From positions 1 through 56,088 of the forward strand of contig NMRA01000550.1 in assembly GCA_002633005.1 (NCBI GenBank): a stretch of 56,088 bases of DNA. The letters are read 5' to 3'. The position numbers and the translations under genes are program-made. This document shows positions 35,726 to 47,760 of this stretch, in pieces. The notes under the pieces were generated by a model that was not told the origin of the DNA, did not search any database, and was given only the letters and a program-made list of their open reading frames with translations. Origin of the DNA: Phoronis australis (lineage: Eukaryota; Phoronida; Phoronidae). Within the stretch, counting starts at the first letter, position 1; each line of letters opens with the position of its first letter.

Positions 35726-36470
35726 TTGGATTACGGGTCATCTGTTTGGGGTTACAAAAACTTTGGTAACAGAGCTATGCGTTTTTATATAGGGGTCAAC
35801 CGATTTACAGCCACTCGCAGTTAGTGGCGATGTGGGGTGGGGACTCCACCAGAAATAGATTTAAATTGAATATGTTGCGTCTTTGGAACAAACTACCAAC
35901 CACATGTAATGACAGGTTACTGAAGAAGGTATTTCTGTGGGACTATTCTGTTGGTAGAAATGGTTGGAACGACGGAATCGAAAATTTGTTTACATTTCTG
36001 CCATGCAATCCTGTTTTCAAAATTTGACTATTTTTAACATAGTAGATGCTAGCAACAAACTATTTGAATACTCGAAACATGTTTGGGCTGAGTCTAAGTT
36101 AAGAATCTACATTTAATTTAAGTACGAGTTTTTAACTGAACCGTATGTAAAGCTTAATTTATCTCATTCCGAACGATCTCTTCTGGTTCTGTATTAGGAA
36201 ATTGGTTGTTATGTTAACACTCCTGTAAGTGAAAGACTTTAATTGTGTTGTGATTCTGGTTCTGTGGAAGATGAGCTACATTTTGTGTTTGATTGTTCTC
36301 TTTATAGCTCACGGAGGTCTATTCTTTTTAATGATGTTTCACTCCAAGTCCCGAACTTTGCAGATTTCATAAAATTAGATACGTTAAAACTGCTGTGTCA
36401 GTATTTCCCTAGGCAATTTGCCAAATATCAAGTCTGCTTTTCAACTTAGAAACCGTCTCATTTATGGTAG
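35726..36470 (+). pseudogene. Non-LTR retrotransposon reverse transcriptase C-terminal remnant
   Basis: Broken reading in several frames: LDYGSSVWGYKNFGNRAMRF at 35726, then MRFYIGVNRFTATRS, then after a frameshift LNMLRLWNKLP and LLKKVFLWDYS (35870-35950), then LNLSHSERSLLVL (about 36153), then CDSGSVEDELHFVFDCSLY (from about 36246). This order of motifs (WGY, LGVNR, LWN, FxWD, zinc-knuckle-like C..C...H..C) is typical of the end of LINE ORF2-type polyproteins in invertebrates. Frameshifts and stops make it dead. The clade (CR1/L2-like or other) cannot be set from this part. Confidence 0.7.
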
Positions 36471-36789
36471 ACCTACATCTGAGTTGTGTGGTTTAAGTGA
36501 CTAATAAGCCCAAGTGGGCAGGGTACTTATTTTCCTTACGAATGTCATACCTTTAACTGTTCGAATTAATTGTACTTGTCACTATAATAAATAAATACAA
36601 TACAGTACAATAAATACACCACTTAGGTCAGCAATTACGAGCAATTTTCAAAAGTTACGTAAACATAGCTGTATTTAGGGTATAAACTTCTCATTTAGGC
36701 CAAATGTAACTTCTTTACGTTTAATACAGTGACATGATTTTTAACACCCAAATTAGTCGTGTTAAACAACTCCTGGCATGTGATATCAG

Positions 36790-36935
36790 AGGCGGATCTA
36801 GGATATCACAAGGGGGGCCCAACATTTTCTCCGGCTGTAAGCATTTGCGCAAACCACGATTGTAGATGCGCACAGCACCGAATGGGGGAGGTCGGGAGGG
36901 GGGCAAACCCCCCTCCCGCCCAGGAAATTTTTNAT
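36790..36935. mobile_element. Possible CAGGGGCGGAT-family fragment
   Basis: Begins AGAGGCGGATCTAGGAT and has G-rich and C-rich inverted tracts (GAGGGGGGCAAACCCCCCTC). It contains an ambiguous base at 36933. The right end is not clear. Confidence 0.35.
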
Positions 36936-37009
36936 TTCTGATGTATTATCCAAGAAAAAAAGGGAAAAAAAAAAAGAAAAAAAAAACGGAGAACGTGTCA
37001 CACAGTAAA

Positions 37010-37085
37010 AATTGCGAGTTTCACAAACTCGAACTCAAGACCTGGCTGATAGGACGCGCGTGCTTTACCACAACACCACCACGAC
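37010..37085 (-). mobile_element. tRNA-derived SINE-like sequence
   Basis: On the minus strand it reads GTTGTGGTAAAGCACGCG (A box-like), CGTCCTATCAGCCAGG (anticodon-arm region) and GAGTTCGAGTTT (B box-like) in tRNA spacing. The disturbed stems and position next to A-rich DNA (36955-36986) suggest a SINE head rather than a tRNA gene. Confidence 0.4.
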
Positions 37086-40000
37086 TTCACTAATAAACAG
37101 AATCTAAGAGACCTACTTGTTTATGGTCCACAGCGTTTGCTCGCGAAACCTACTTCTTTTTGTAATGCTTATTGCACGTTTTATAGTTTGTGCAATCGGT
37201 TCTTAACAATTTTTTGTACTTAAAATAGTCTTCAGATGCCCAAAAGGCCAAATCCGTTTTTCGTGTTGGCAATAATGACGGGATTCCTTTGGAAATCGTC
37301 TTAAGTTAAGGTTTGACAAAGAGAGAATTAATGAGTTTCTGAGTCATTCACTTAGGCTTCGATTAAAATTCACATTTTACCAGTAGCTTCTGTTTTTTTC
37401 ATCGTCACTCAGGTTCCATTTTCTTTAAAAAATGAAGTAAATTTTCGCCATTGCACAGTGGAGCAGACGACGGAAACGGAGTCGTAGTGCGCAGCGCCAC
37501 TGCCGGTCGTCTGGGATATCGCGGGAGAGCCTACACTTAGCCATAGTTCCGTTACGAATGCGCCGTGTTCCGAATTTGACACTTGAAATTGGATCTGAGG
37601 CCCCCCACCCCCCAAACACTAAAACTGCACACATTTAAATCTTTTTTCATCCGTATAATTTTAATTACCGGGGCAAATTAATAAACTCAACATTTCCCTG
37701 CGCTCTTGCTGTTTTATTTTTTGCGACAGCCAAGAGGGGGGGGGGGGNTGTTTCTATGACGGTGTTTGTACAGAAAAACCAGTGTAATTATCGGGTTTGT
37801 TGATACTAATTTTGTCAAGAAATCGCTGATTGTACAGAACCGTATCTCAAGAGTCCCGCTTTATGAACAATAATAACAAAATAAAATGAAGCAATGAAAT
37901 TAGACCTGATTTGATAATTACAACTCTCGATCAAAACTTAGTTGAGCAGGCAGCCGGAAATTGACTATAAGTAACGACTTAACTGATCAATCACAACATA
38001 GCATTCTTGACACACCTTCGTTTTCATGTCGCCATCTTACCCGACAAGCAACTCGTTGCCTGGTAAAACTTACTGTTTATTTGTCTAAATTTAGCAAGGG
38101 GCGGAGTTTGCGACAGGTCAATTGTCAGTGCAAACTCTAGGTCACGTGCGAAGGGCTAGAGTTCTGTGCTACAAGTACATTTAGAGGGGATAGACGCTCC
38201 CCGGGCGTAAAGCTAGAGACGCCCAGTTGACGAATTGACTATTCAATTCGCTGACCGAAAACCCTAAAGAACCTGCCTTGTGTTGAGGCTTATCGTATGC
38301 GTGTGCTTGGGCACATGCGTCCGTGCATGTGAGAAAGTCGTGTGCCTATATTATCTGGCGTATGCGCATATATGCGAAACACTTGTTACAAACCGAGAAA
38401 CACATTTTCAAGTAATGAGTGAAACTTGACTTATCCCCAGATTCGAAATGCTTTCTGGGCTTAATTCTTTTTATTGTACATTGTATTTTTGTATTTAATA
38501 TTAAAAACGAACTTTGCTTACCCGTTACAGTGGTAGACCGTTTACCTTAATACGAGTCAAAACTCAGGAAGACCACCCAGTCTAGGACATGCCGAGCAAA
38601 TGAGCACCCAGAGCCTATGAAGGGTCATTTGTTCCATGCGCCTATATGCGAAACACTTACATAAAACATTATTTGAAAAACACATCAATGCCAAGCACAC
38701 GAAATGCTTATGTCGGGTCTAATGCCAACAGTACTATGCAGTTATCGCTTATAAAACGTTGTCTTCAGTCGTTGTAATCATTGAAGGCCTTGTGTTAATT
38801 CATTTTGCTTAAATAATGCTTGTTGGTGATTTTTGAAGAGCGCTTGTGGCTCTTCTGTTTGTAATTTCCGATGAACAATCGCGTTATCTTCTCACGTATT
38901 GATTCAGATCAACGAAGTGCAAGGCAAACAGTTCGTAAGTTTTATCTGCTCATCTGTCAGTGAGGGCGTCAGGAAATTGTCTTAATAAAGAATCAATTTT
39001 GTATCGTTTAATTGCATCAAAATCCCTAAATAGACTTAACGAGATTTTTGGTGATCACGTGTGACGAGGCTCGGAGTATCATTTTACATTGCCGGTCACG
39101 TGACACTACCTTTGTCTTCCCCCAAGATCAGTCCGTGTCAAACCCCTTTTGACCTCAGGTGGCACTGAACAGTTAGACTGCGGCCGCTACCATTTTGCAC
39201 TCCCGAAATGTTAAAATCCAGGGGTAGGCCAGGCTTTGGGGCATTTTTAGGTATTGTATGTAGCCCAAGTGAATTTGGTTTGTTTGTATTTGTGAACATG
39301 TTGAGAATTAAAAAAGGCCACTTTCTTGGCTGTAGCTGCACTCTTCTTCAAGATGGTGGCCCCCTGTTGCAGTTGTGCATTGCTGTGTAGCAACTGAGAA
39401 ATTGGCCGCGATTTCAGGTAGCCCTCAAACAAGCCAGATTTGCAAAAAAAACTAGTTGGTTGACAGTACTTTTGGACCACATTTTTGGAATCGGTAGGAA
39501 ATTTGCTTTCGGAATCTAATGTTGGCTTTAGTCGAGCATCGGCAAGAACTGACAAGTGGTGGTTTTGGGATGAAAAGTGCCGATTTTGCATTTTTTGTCC
39601 TTATTTTTCTTAGTCTAGCTTGGTTTCCACTGGGAGTGAAAGGGTCAAAAATACAAGAGAGAACAAAATTTCTGTGCTCATCTGTAGGGCTTGCGATGTG
39701 AAATGTCTCAAAACTTTTCTTTATTTGCATGCAGTTTTTGACAGAGTGAAGAAAGGGTGAAATGTCCATTGTCGAGTGTTCTGATAGGCAAATCCCTGTG
39801 AGAACTGTTCAATGCCTCCTCAGACACTCTGGTCTCGGAAACACAATAGATGACGTCACATTACAGTTTTGCAGTATTTACTATGTGGTCCTTCATAATT
39901 TAAGGATCGATAGGACCACTAACAACTGACTCCTCACGTTCAATGGACGTTGTTTAAATTTGCAGCTGTTATCGTAATTTCGTGACGGTCATTAACAAAG

Positions 40001-40626
40001 ATGGAGAAATCATAGGGAAGTGACCTGGTTCTGATCGTTCTATCGATGACTGAGCCGCCGTATGATTGATTTTGAAACGTTTGATTTGTTGGTGCCGAAA
40101 CCGGTCCGGTAAGAAGTCCGACAGCCCCAATATTTCTCCCGGCCACAAACTAGACCTACGTCGAAAACAGCATTTCGATGCCTCTAGTGTATGCACCAAA
40201 TGAGACTTGAATTCTCAGACTTTTGATTGCCAAAACTATTAATAGAATTACAGTGCTTCAAAGACTGATCAGTTGCATCAAGTCTTTAAGGCCAAACCAA
40301 CTACATGTTTTAAACATCTGACTGAACGCCTGGTAAGTTGTATGGTTTAAACCAGTGAGGTAAATTATATATAGTTCATTGATGTGAACCCAGTGCGCAG
40401 TGACTTGCTTTACTTAGTATCCCATTAAAATTGAATGTGAGAACAGAAGAATAACCCCAGTGCTCTAATCGAGATGCCATAACTGCACTGATTTTAATAC
40501 TCATTTCGTTTCGTAATGGGCATTAAGTTTTCAAGGCTGGTGATTATTTGATTATTCCGCGGTAACCGCGAGTGATGAACAGTGCATTGTATGTTATCCA
40601 CTTAACTTGAAACAAATACCGCTTTG
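37086..40626. other. Intergenic, no gene recognised
   Basis: ORFs of 60-114 codons (for example 39247-39591 and 39452-39769, minus strand) match no family I know. Related stretches GCGAAACACTTGTTACA (about 38366) and GCGAAACACTTACATAA (about 38646) suggest an old duplication. Ambiguous base in poly-G at 37748. Confidence 0.45.
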
Positions 40627-40636
40627 TAAGTCTGGC

Positions 40637-41197
40637 CTCGCTGGTTCCCTGCGTGCCGCTAGATGGGGCGGTAGCCGCGCCAGCACGCAGGTATCACTTA
40701 AATTTCCTCTGTAAATTTTTTTACACCGGCGTTTCTGATTGGCTAGTCGAATTCTCAACAGGCAGCGCTTTGCGCAAACAAACTGGCATGACTGATGGAC
40801 TGAAGTGTAAATGTGGTCTGTTGTACAGACAAATCGGTTTTTAAAATTATGTTCAGGAAATGTGAAGCCTGGAAATTGTAATATTGAGCCTTTTCGGAAT
40901 ACATCTTTCTACTGTCGATGACTTTTGTTTACGATAGTGTCCTTATACAGTATGAATAACACACCGGTTAAATCGGCCACATAATATGTGTTTATTGTGC
41001 ATGTATGTGCTTCAAGCACGCGGCTATTAAACATCACTTCAGAAACGAAGGCTAAAAATCGTTCACAGTCCGCCATTTTTTCACAGTGTTGTAAAGCTAA
41101 CCAATGACTGCCAAGATTACATCGACCAATGCTAAAGCACGTGCCACTAGGTGATACCTGCGTGCTGGCTGGGCTAAGCACGCAGGGAACCAGCGAG
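40637..41197. mobile_element. Mutator-type non-autonomous element (10-bp target duplication)
   Basis: 561 bp with a perfect 20-bp outer inverted repeat (CTCGCTGGTTCCCTGCGTGC and complement). After a short divergent spacer comes a second shared block, CCAGCACGCAGGTATCAC. Flanked by identical TAAGTCTGGC at 40627-40636 and 41198-41207. A 9-10 bp duplication with long composite ends is characteristic of MULE elements. No transposase. Each end also folds on itself through CCTGCGTGC/GCACGCAGG. Confidence 0.75.
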
Positions 41198-41207
41198 TAA
41201 GTCTGGC

Positions 41208-43093
41208 CAGCATGCCACCTATGACCACATCACGTGACCAAATGACCTAATTTTTATTGAAGAGCGGCCTTTTTCACCAGTACGTCAGGCCGGCTTGACG
41301 TCACTTAAAATTTTTCATTCATACTCTACTATCACAAGAACCTAAATTTTCTACCGATTCATCAAAACGAGCCTAACCTTCTGCCCTGTGTCCGTGGCGG
41401 GGCTAAAGAGTCAAATTCGGCTTTTAAAAACGGTGGTGCTTTTACAAGATCGCTGATGGTTTTAGATGCTGTTCAATTTAAGGAAACTGCAACGCCAACA
41501 TCCCCCCCTCCCCGCCCGACTGGTGCCTAACTTGTTTCGAAATATAGATGAACTAAGGTTTTGAAAATCAATAGACGTCACTAATATAAGAACATTTCAT
41601 GTATTTGTGTTCTCTGCCGAGAAGCGCATATTAAAAAGCAGAGTTCAGTGTCATGCAATTATGGCGGCCATTTTGCAAGTCAGGCTCATAATTCTCTGTA
41701 AAATTTTATGTATTTTGAAGGAGGTGAACATATATTGGGTGAACGTTGTTTGTGAAAACGTTTTTTGATTAATTGGTTTGCTTTAAAATTCGCGTTATAG
41801 TTTTATTTTTACAAAAATGATGGGGAAAGGTTTTCGGGTCAATTTAGCAAAATACACAGGTTTGGTTAAAGATGTTAAAAAGCGGCGATGAATGTCATGC
41901 TAATGTATGGCAGTGCAACTCCCGAAAGCAAACACGTATATGATATGCGGAAACGATGGTACACGTTCGATATCAGTATACGTTCATTTCTTGGCCGTTC
42001 TTGTAAAGATTAGGTCGTCACATGACAGGTACGCCAGAAAAGTACATCAACTGAACTATTGTAGTCTACATCGAGTCTTGACGTAATCTTTCTTTTGGGA
42101 AATGATTCTTTTCTGTGGATGCTATACTTAGACAGTCGCCCACAGATGAAAATCTATGGGATTTATCGATTTGTCTAAGTAATTACTCCACAAAGCCCAA
42201 CTGCTGCCATCAGAAATTCTTGCCTTGGATAAAAAGATATTCCAGCGGGTTTTGCGGCTTGGTTGAATGCTATGTGGTTCAAGTGGTAGTGCAAGTCACC
42301 CTTTCCCAGGATTTTGTTTCTAGAACCGCCATCCTTTAGCAGAGTTTACTTTCCTGTTGCACGGATTCACAGCAGATATTTCAACCCATTAAACCTAAAA
42401 AGCTACCAAAAGAGATGTCATGTTGTCAAAAATTAGTACAACTTTTGCAGTCGAACTTTTAAAATATAGATAATATTAAAAATCCGTCTGTAGGTTAGCG
42501 TGTTTGGAAAAAAAAGAACCTTTTGAAGATTTTCGATATTTTGTATGGATTTAAAGCGAAAAATGCGCTCTTTTGTTGGGAATTTTATCAGACAAGGTTC
42601 GTTTTCGTAAGGAAAGTGGCCGTCCATTTGAACGGGACGTCCAGTGTATCTCTTTTACGTGAGTGCCCCGCGGGCTCAGAACTCGCGTTCAGGCGTTGCG
42701 GGCACTTTCTCCTTTCTGTAATATTACGTCACGAAGGCGCTGTACGTGACTTACTGTATAAATTGAAAGCCACTGGTCGCAGATGTTCGCTTACCCTTGA
42801 GACTGAAACTGTACCAAACACCATAAAGGACAATCTTGTAGAGCCAATATATGTTATCGTTATTGGTAATTAGCTGAATAATCCGTTCTCTTGTAGTTAT
42901 ACTCAGCCAGACAGCATGCAATATCGATTGTTGGGATAGCCTTCCAGCGGCCCACTGTTGTGAAGCAGTTGTTAGCCAAAATGCATACAAGATCATATAT
43001 AAATATTTGGATAGGCAGGATCTCGCTTTCAATTAAATCTACCGGATTAGAAATTAAAGTGGCAGTTAGTGCTTGCTTTTCATTCCTCATCAT
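41208..43093. other. Intergenic, no gene recognised
   Basis: Contains a 116-codon plus-strand ORF (42523-42873) without recognisable domain. GAGTGCCCCGCGGG (about 42661) and GCGTTGCGGGCACT (about 42694) form an imperfect inverted pair. Confidence 0.4.
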
Positions 43094-43301
43094 GTTTAGG
43101 TGACCAGCCCACTGTGAAGCAGTCGCGCGTAGGTTGTTTCAAAGTGTTTAGGTGACCAGCCCACTGTGAAGCAGTCGCGCGTAGGTTGTTTCGAAGTGTT
43201 TAGGTGACCAGCCCACTGTGAAGCAGTCGTGCGTAGGTTGTTTCAAAGTGTTTAGGTGACCAGTCCACTATGAAGCAGTCGTGCGTAGGTTGTTTTAAAG
43301 T
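43094..43301. repeat. 52-bp tandem array, four units
   Basis: Units begin at 43094, 43146, 43198 and 43250 with GTTTAGGTGACCAG and contain CACTGTGAAGCAGTCG and GCGTAGGTTGTTT. Identity is highest in the first three; the fourth has several changes. Confidence 0.9.
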
Positions 43302-44586
43302 TTTTAAGAACGAATCTCACCAATTTTCGAAAATGGTCGACCGCAAATTTTCGGCACTGGTGTGTCCATTACATACCGTGACGTAAGCGTTGCAAAACCT
43401 CCCGTTTGGTTTCAACTGCCTGATACGTCAGCGGTTTGTTACTATGACGAGGCAAAGTCCAGATATCAATCTATTCCGTTCTTGGGCTCCATTGTCTGAT
43501 ATCAGGACTCCTGGTCACTGATCTACCACGCCTGCCAGTGGAAGAGATAAACCGTTAGTCAATGAGTACCACGTAGACCTAATCATCTATTTTATTAAAT
43601 TCTTATGGTATTCATTCGAGTCATGGTCCTAACTTTACTTTTTACGAGGAATTCAACTTCAGAAGTTTAACAGTTCAAAAAATCACCAGTTTTATACCAC
43701 GAAGCACGATGAATCAACTTATTTGAGCTCAGACCAATAAACTATTGGCATGAGAGTTTAGCCAGAGTTTTATTGCTGTGAATCCATCGCTATTGTCTTA
43801 GTTGATCCTCTTCACACAATAGATCAGAGTTCCTGATAAAAAGGTCTCTTGGCAACAGCGGGACTTACACAAATCTAGTGATGAAGCACATGGTACTGTT
43901 AACCGGCCGAGTTTCTATAGGGACTGAGCACTTACAGATCTAGGATGTCCGTGCAACCCTTAAAAACAGCATGTCAACGGCGGTTTTTATCTTTTGTTTT
44001 GGCCACTTTTACATCGAATCGAATCATGATCTTTGATCCAGGGTCAAAAATCCTACAGACCGCATTGCATTATTTAACAATAATATCGATGTTTTTTAGT
44101 GATCCGTATTCATTGCCGTAAACAAGGCAAGGGCATACGGTTTTGATGACGTGTCCTCGCATGAAATATAGAAAGGATTCGCTTCGATGTATAGCATAAA
44201 AATCAGTTTAATTTGAACGTTAGCCAAACTCGAGTTTAACAACTTAAAGGGGAATGAGTTCATTTTGCCTTTCTACATATCTTCGTTTCCGTGAGTTCTG
44301 GCTTAAGAGTGCTTATATGAGAGATGTCGCTGTTCAACATGTCTACTACGTAATGACCACGTGCTGTATCGAGCAAGCTGATTGGCTGGCACCTCAATAA
44401 ACTAATGTCTGTACTTAGTGATAAATCTATTTCTCATTGTTGCTGGCTCATTGAGAAAGTAATTTTACTCAGTCAGACGATAAGTGACGCTTTTACGAAC
44501 GGTTGACCAAAGTCTTGTGTGTCATGGGTGAAGGAACCAGACTTTGACCGGCACGAATTGGTCTTGACAAGGTCACCGTATACCTT
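43302..44586. other. Intergenic, no gene seen
   Basis: No ORF with a recognised domain and no repeat ends resolved. Confidence 0.4.
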
Positions 44587-44745
44587 CAGGGGCGGATCCA
44601 GGATTTTAAGTTAGGGGAGGCGAGGGCAGAGTATTACCCAGGATCTTGCCCGTCAGACATTCGCACACCCGAACTGCAAAATGGAATCTAGGAAAATTTG
44701 GGGGGACATGACCCCTTGCTCCCCCCCCCCTTAAATCCGCCACTG
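44587..44745. mobile_element. Small TIR element, CAGGGGCGGAT family, complete copy
   Basis: 159 bp from CAGGGGCGGATCCAGGATTT to CTTAAATCCGCCACTG, flanked by exact ACCTT at 44582-44586 and 44746-44750. Interior matches the copies at 22913 and 34079. No coding capacity. Confidence 0.7.
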
Positions 44746-44854
44746 ACCTTGTCTACGGCAGTAGTAAAAATCTCCCAGTGAATGCAGATTAGGCATTTCT
44801 ACGGATACAATAACCCAGTGATGAGTTTCGTAGACGCAAAAACCTCGCGAAGGA

Positions 44855-45285
44855 GGATAATATTTTTTGGCGTCTCAATTTTTTCCGATGGACGTAGCAA
44901 GGTAAAAAGACATGGTTTTGTTAAATTCCTTCATCTTTCAGAAACTCCATTGAGTGTGCTGTATATAGTGATCGTGTGCTTCCCTTGCAGTACGTAGTGG
45001 TATCTCGCGAAGTCTCGTGTGATACTGCGTTTTCTCCAGGTTCTCGCATCCCCGGAACGCACGTAAGCAAGTACATGACAACAGATTGTATATTGGGCAA
45101 AGACCACAGTTCCAGTGGCTGATCTTGGCGTAATCTGATTCAAGATAAACCCTTATTTTCACTTTGTCACAACTTATAGATAGCACACTCAATGGGGTTT
45201 CTCAAAGATGAGGAAATTCAACAAAGTGAAGTATGTGTGCCTTGCTATGTCCATCGAAAAAACGAAACGCCAGAAAATGACCAAT
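44855..45285. repeat. Long inverted repeat, about 105-bp arms
   Basis: Left arm about 44862-44963 and right arm about 45180-45280 are imperfect complements: GATGGACGTAGCAAGG with CCTTGCTATGTCCATC; CCATTGAGTGTGCT with AGCACACTCAATGG. The spacer is about 215 bases. No target duplication located. A fold-back element or an inverted duplication. Confidence 0.75.
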
Positions 45286-47150
45286 CAGTAGGCCTACAAT
45301 TTTGGCATTTCCCCCAAATCATTAATTCACGCCGGCCCACAGAGTGGATATAAAAATAGACTACAATGTTCTTGCACCCTAGATTTCTGAAATCTAGGAT
45401 AAAATACGTCATCACCTGCCATTTTTGCAATTTCCATTCGTCTGAAAGGTGCCTGTAGTTGCAGCAAAAATCGCGTTTATCAAGGACTTGAGGTTGTTCC
45501 TGGTGGAACAGCGCACTGGTCAAATGTCTGGACTTCATTCACTCAAGACAACTTCAAAGAACTACTGGATACCGTCCGTGGAAATCACTTCCCATTTACT
45601 CTCCACAGTTTTGTCGTTAAAACTGACTCACACCTTTTTTATTTCTGGTTGAGCCACAAAGGCCTGAACCGTGGCTTTCGACCACTAATTGATGGAACTC
45701 TGACAGTATACATATGTAAATCGAGTACCGTTCGATTGGGCATCGCTAGGAATATTTGACATTTTCATTAAAGAAGACTCTGAGGTCATGTTCGTCTGGT
45801 AACCTTGAGCGTTTTCATCGCATGGCTATTACCAGATACTATTGCCAAACTCCGTCTTTGTTGAGTTACGAATAGCCTATCTAATATAATGACATTCTTT
45901 AAAGAGGATCGTATTTCTGACTTGAAAATGCCCTGTTACAGTGACTTGAAATAATTAAGATCGTTGAAGACATCGAGGCTTCTAAATATCCCCTTGAGCA
46001 GACGAAGACAATTTGTAACTGAGTTCAGAAACGAGCGAGTCGCGACAACAGTCTTGATTACGCATGTGAACCAAGGATTAGTTTGTCTCGGTTAGCATGT
46101 TCCACAGCAACACATGCGCGCGACGCAAAACGTTTTATTTGCAATCTGACAATACAATTCTTTTTATGGTTGTGGAACCTTCTCGACAGGTCTAGGCATT
46201 TAGTTAAATATTTACAAATCCCTCGAATTAACCACATAAAAGTTGATCAGAAACTCTGCAGAGTCTTGCTTTTGATTTGAATACCATTCTGCTATTAATC
46301 AGATCAACTGAGCATGTTCTTTTATTAAGACTTGATAAAAATAAATGGTACAAATAACGTATCAATAGCATAGACAAACTCCTCTTGATAAAAAGCACAG
46401 AGTGTGAAAGTTTAGTTTGCGTCCGATCAGTCATATCTCAGATAATGAGTGATGTCCAGAAGGTTTTTAGTGTCTCACAATACGAAATATTATTGCAACA
46501 ACATGAAGCACTCTCCAACCTATCAATTTGAAAGGCGGGTAGAGAGAGGGGAATCAAAAAGTCTTTGCATTGGACACACTCACGTCAGAGGAAAATGGTT
46601 CTCAAGTCAGTAGTTTTTTTTGTCAAACTGAAGATGTCGCTGTGAAATGCATTCTGCGCCGCTGGCGAACTCAACACGGTGCGTATTCATTATCAAAATT
46701 ACATTGTACTCCATCCTTCCCCCGCCACAGGGTATCTGCAGCTATTCAAAGGAATACTGTTAACGGTATTGATCACATGACAAAGTGAATCGATAACTTT
46801 CCATTTCGAATTCGAAACGGCAATTCAGTGGTCTAACGATTCCCGTAAGTTAAAGGTACATTGGAAACAAATCATGAAAAGGATCAACACTTGTGTACAA
46901 CTACACACAATTTTCAATTCTGTCTTGACGCTCATTGGGGTTTTCCCTCTCAGATCATACTTATAATTTGCTACATCTAATACTCTGCATCGCGTACGTG
47001 TCGTACAATCCCCGCGTGAGTTTAAGATTGATGAGTTATATCTTGTTTTAGACATGAAATTAAATTAGAAGACATAGGCCATAAGATGTATGCTGTCTAG
47101 TGAAAATTATTAAAGTGTTTGGAGCCCAGTGTATCACAATGCATTTAAAA
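45286..47150. other. Intergenic, no gene seen
   Basis: Only short chance ORFs, up to 97 codons, overlapping the inverted-repeat arm. Confidence 0.4.
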
Positions 47151-47285
47151 AAATATTAGTAATAATAATAACAATGACGACGAATATATTTGTATTATCA
47201 TTTAAGCAATGATAAAAATAAAACTAGTACTAATAAGGTATTGTAATTATTATCATGGCGATAATTTTAATATTGATTATGATTA
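47150..47285. repeat. AAT-rich low-complexity sequence
   Basis: Runs of AATAATAATAACAATGACG, ending at the element that starts at 47290. Confidence 0.6.
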
Positions 47286-47289
47286 GTAA

Positions 47290-47389
47290 CATGCACGCAC
47301 ACAGGGGGGGGGCTCTCGGGGGGCTCGTTCGAGCCGCCCCCCCCCCCCCNCCCCCCCCCCCCCCATAATGAAGGCTGGGTGCGCGCGTG
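47290..47389. mobile_element. CATGCGCGCACCC-family element, short copy
   Basis: 100 bp from CATGCACGCAC to GGGTGCGCGCGTG, flanked by AGTAA (47285-47289) and AGTAT (47390-47394). The interior is a long G-run/C-run with CTCGTTCGAGCC between; it includes an ambiguous base at 47350. Confidence 0.55.
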
Positions 47390-47499
47390 AGTATAAGTAG
47401 GAATAGTAGTAATTGTTATAACTTTAGTTCGAGCGACATTGATAGCGACATGTTGTGATAGTGAGACCAACAACAGCACTAACAATGCACAGACAACAG

Positions 47500-47760
47500 C
47501 AGTGATAACGATAGTGATTGTAAGAGTATTAATGATAGTGATAGCAATAATAATAATGATAATAACAATGATACTGATAATAATAATGATAATAATAACG
47601 ATAATAATAATAATAATTACAATAATAATAATTACAATAATAATAATTATGATGATGACGACGATGATGATGGTGATGATGGCGATGGTGAGGATAGTGA
47701 TGATGTTGATGATGATGAGGATGATGATGATGATGATGATAAAGTAACAGTAATATAGTA
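47500..47760. repeat. Imperfect AAT/GAT trinucleotide microsatellite
   Basis: AATAATAATGATAATAACAA-type units change to GATGATGATGACGACG-type units downstream. Open frames here on both strands are repeat artefacts (poly-Ile, poly-Met). Confidence 0.85.

Noticed and set aside
43094-43301. CRISPR-like array
   Set aside because: The repeats are directly adjacent with no unique spacers, in a eukaryotic genome: a plain minisatellite.
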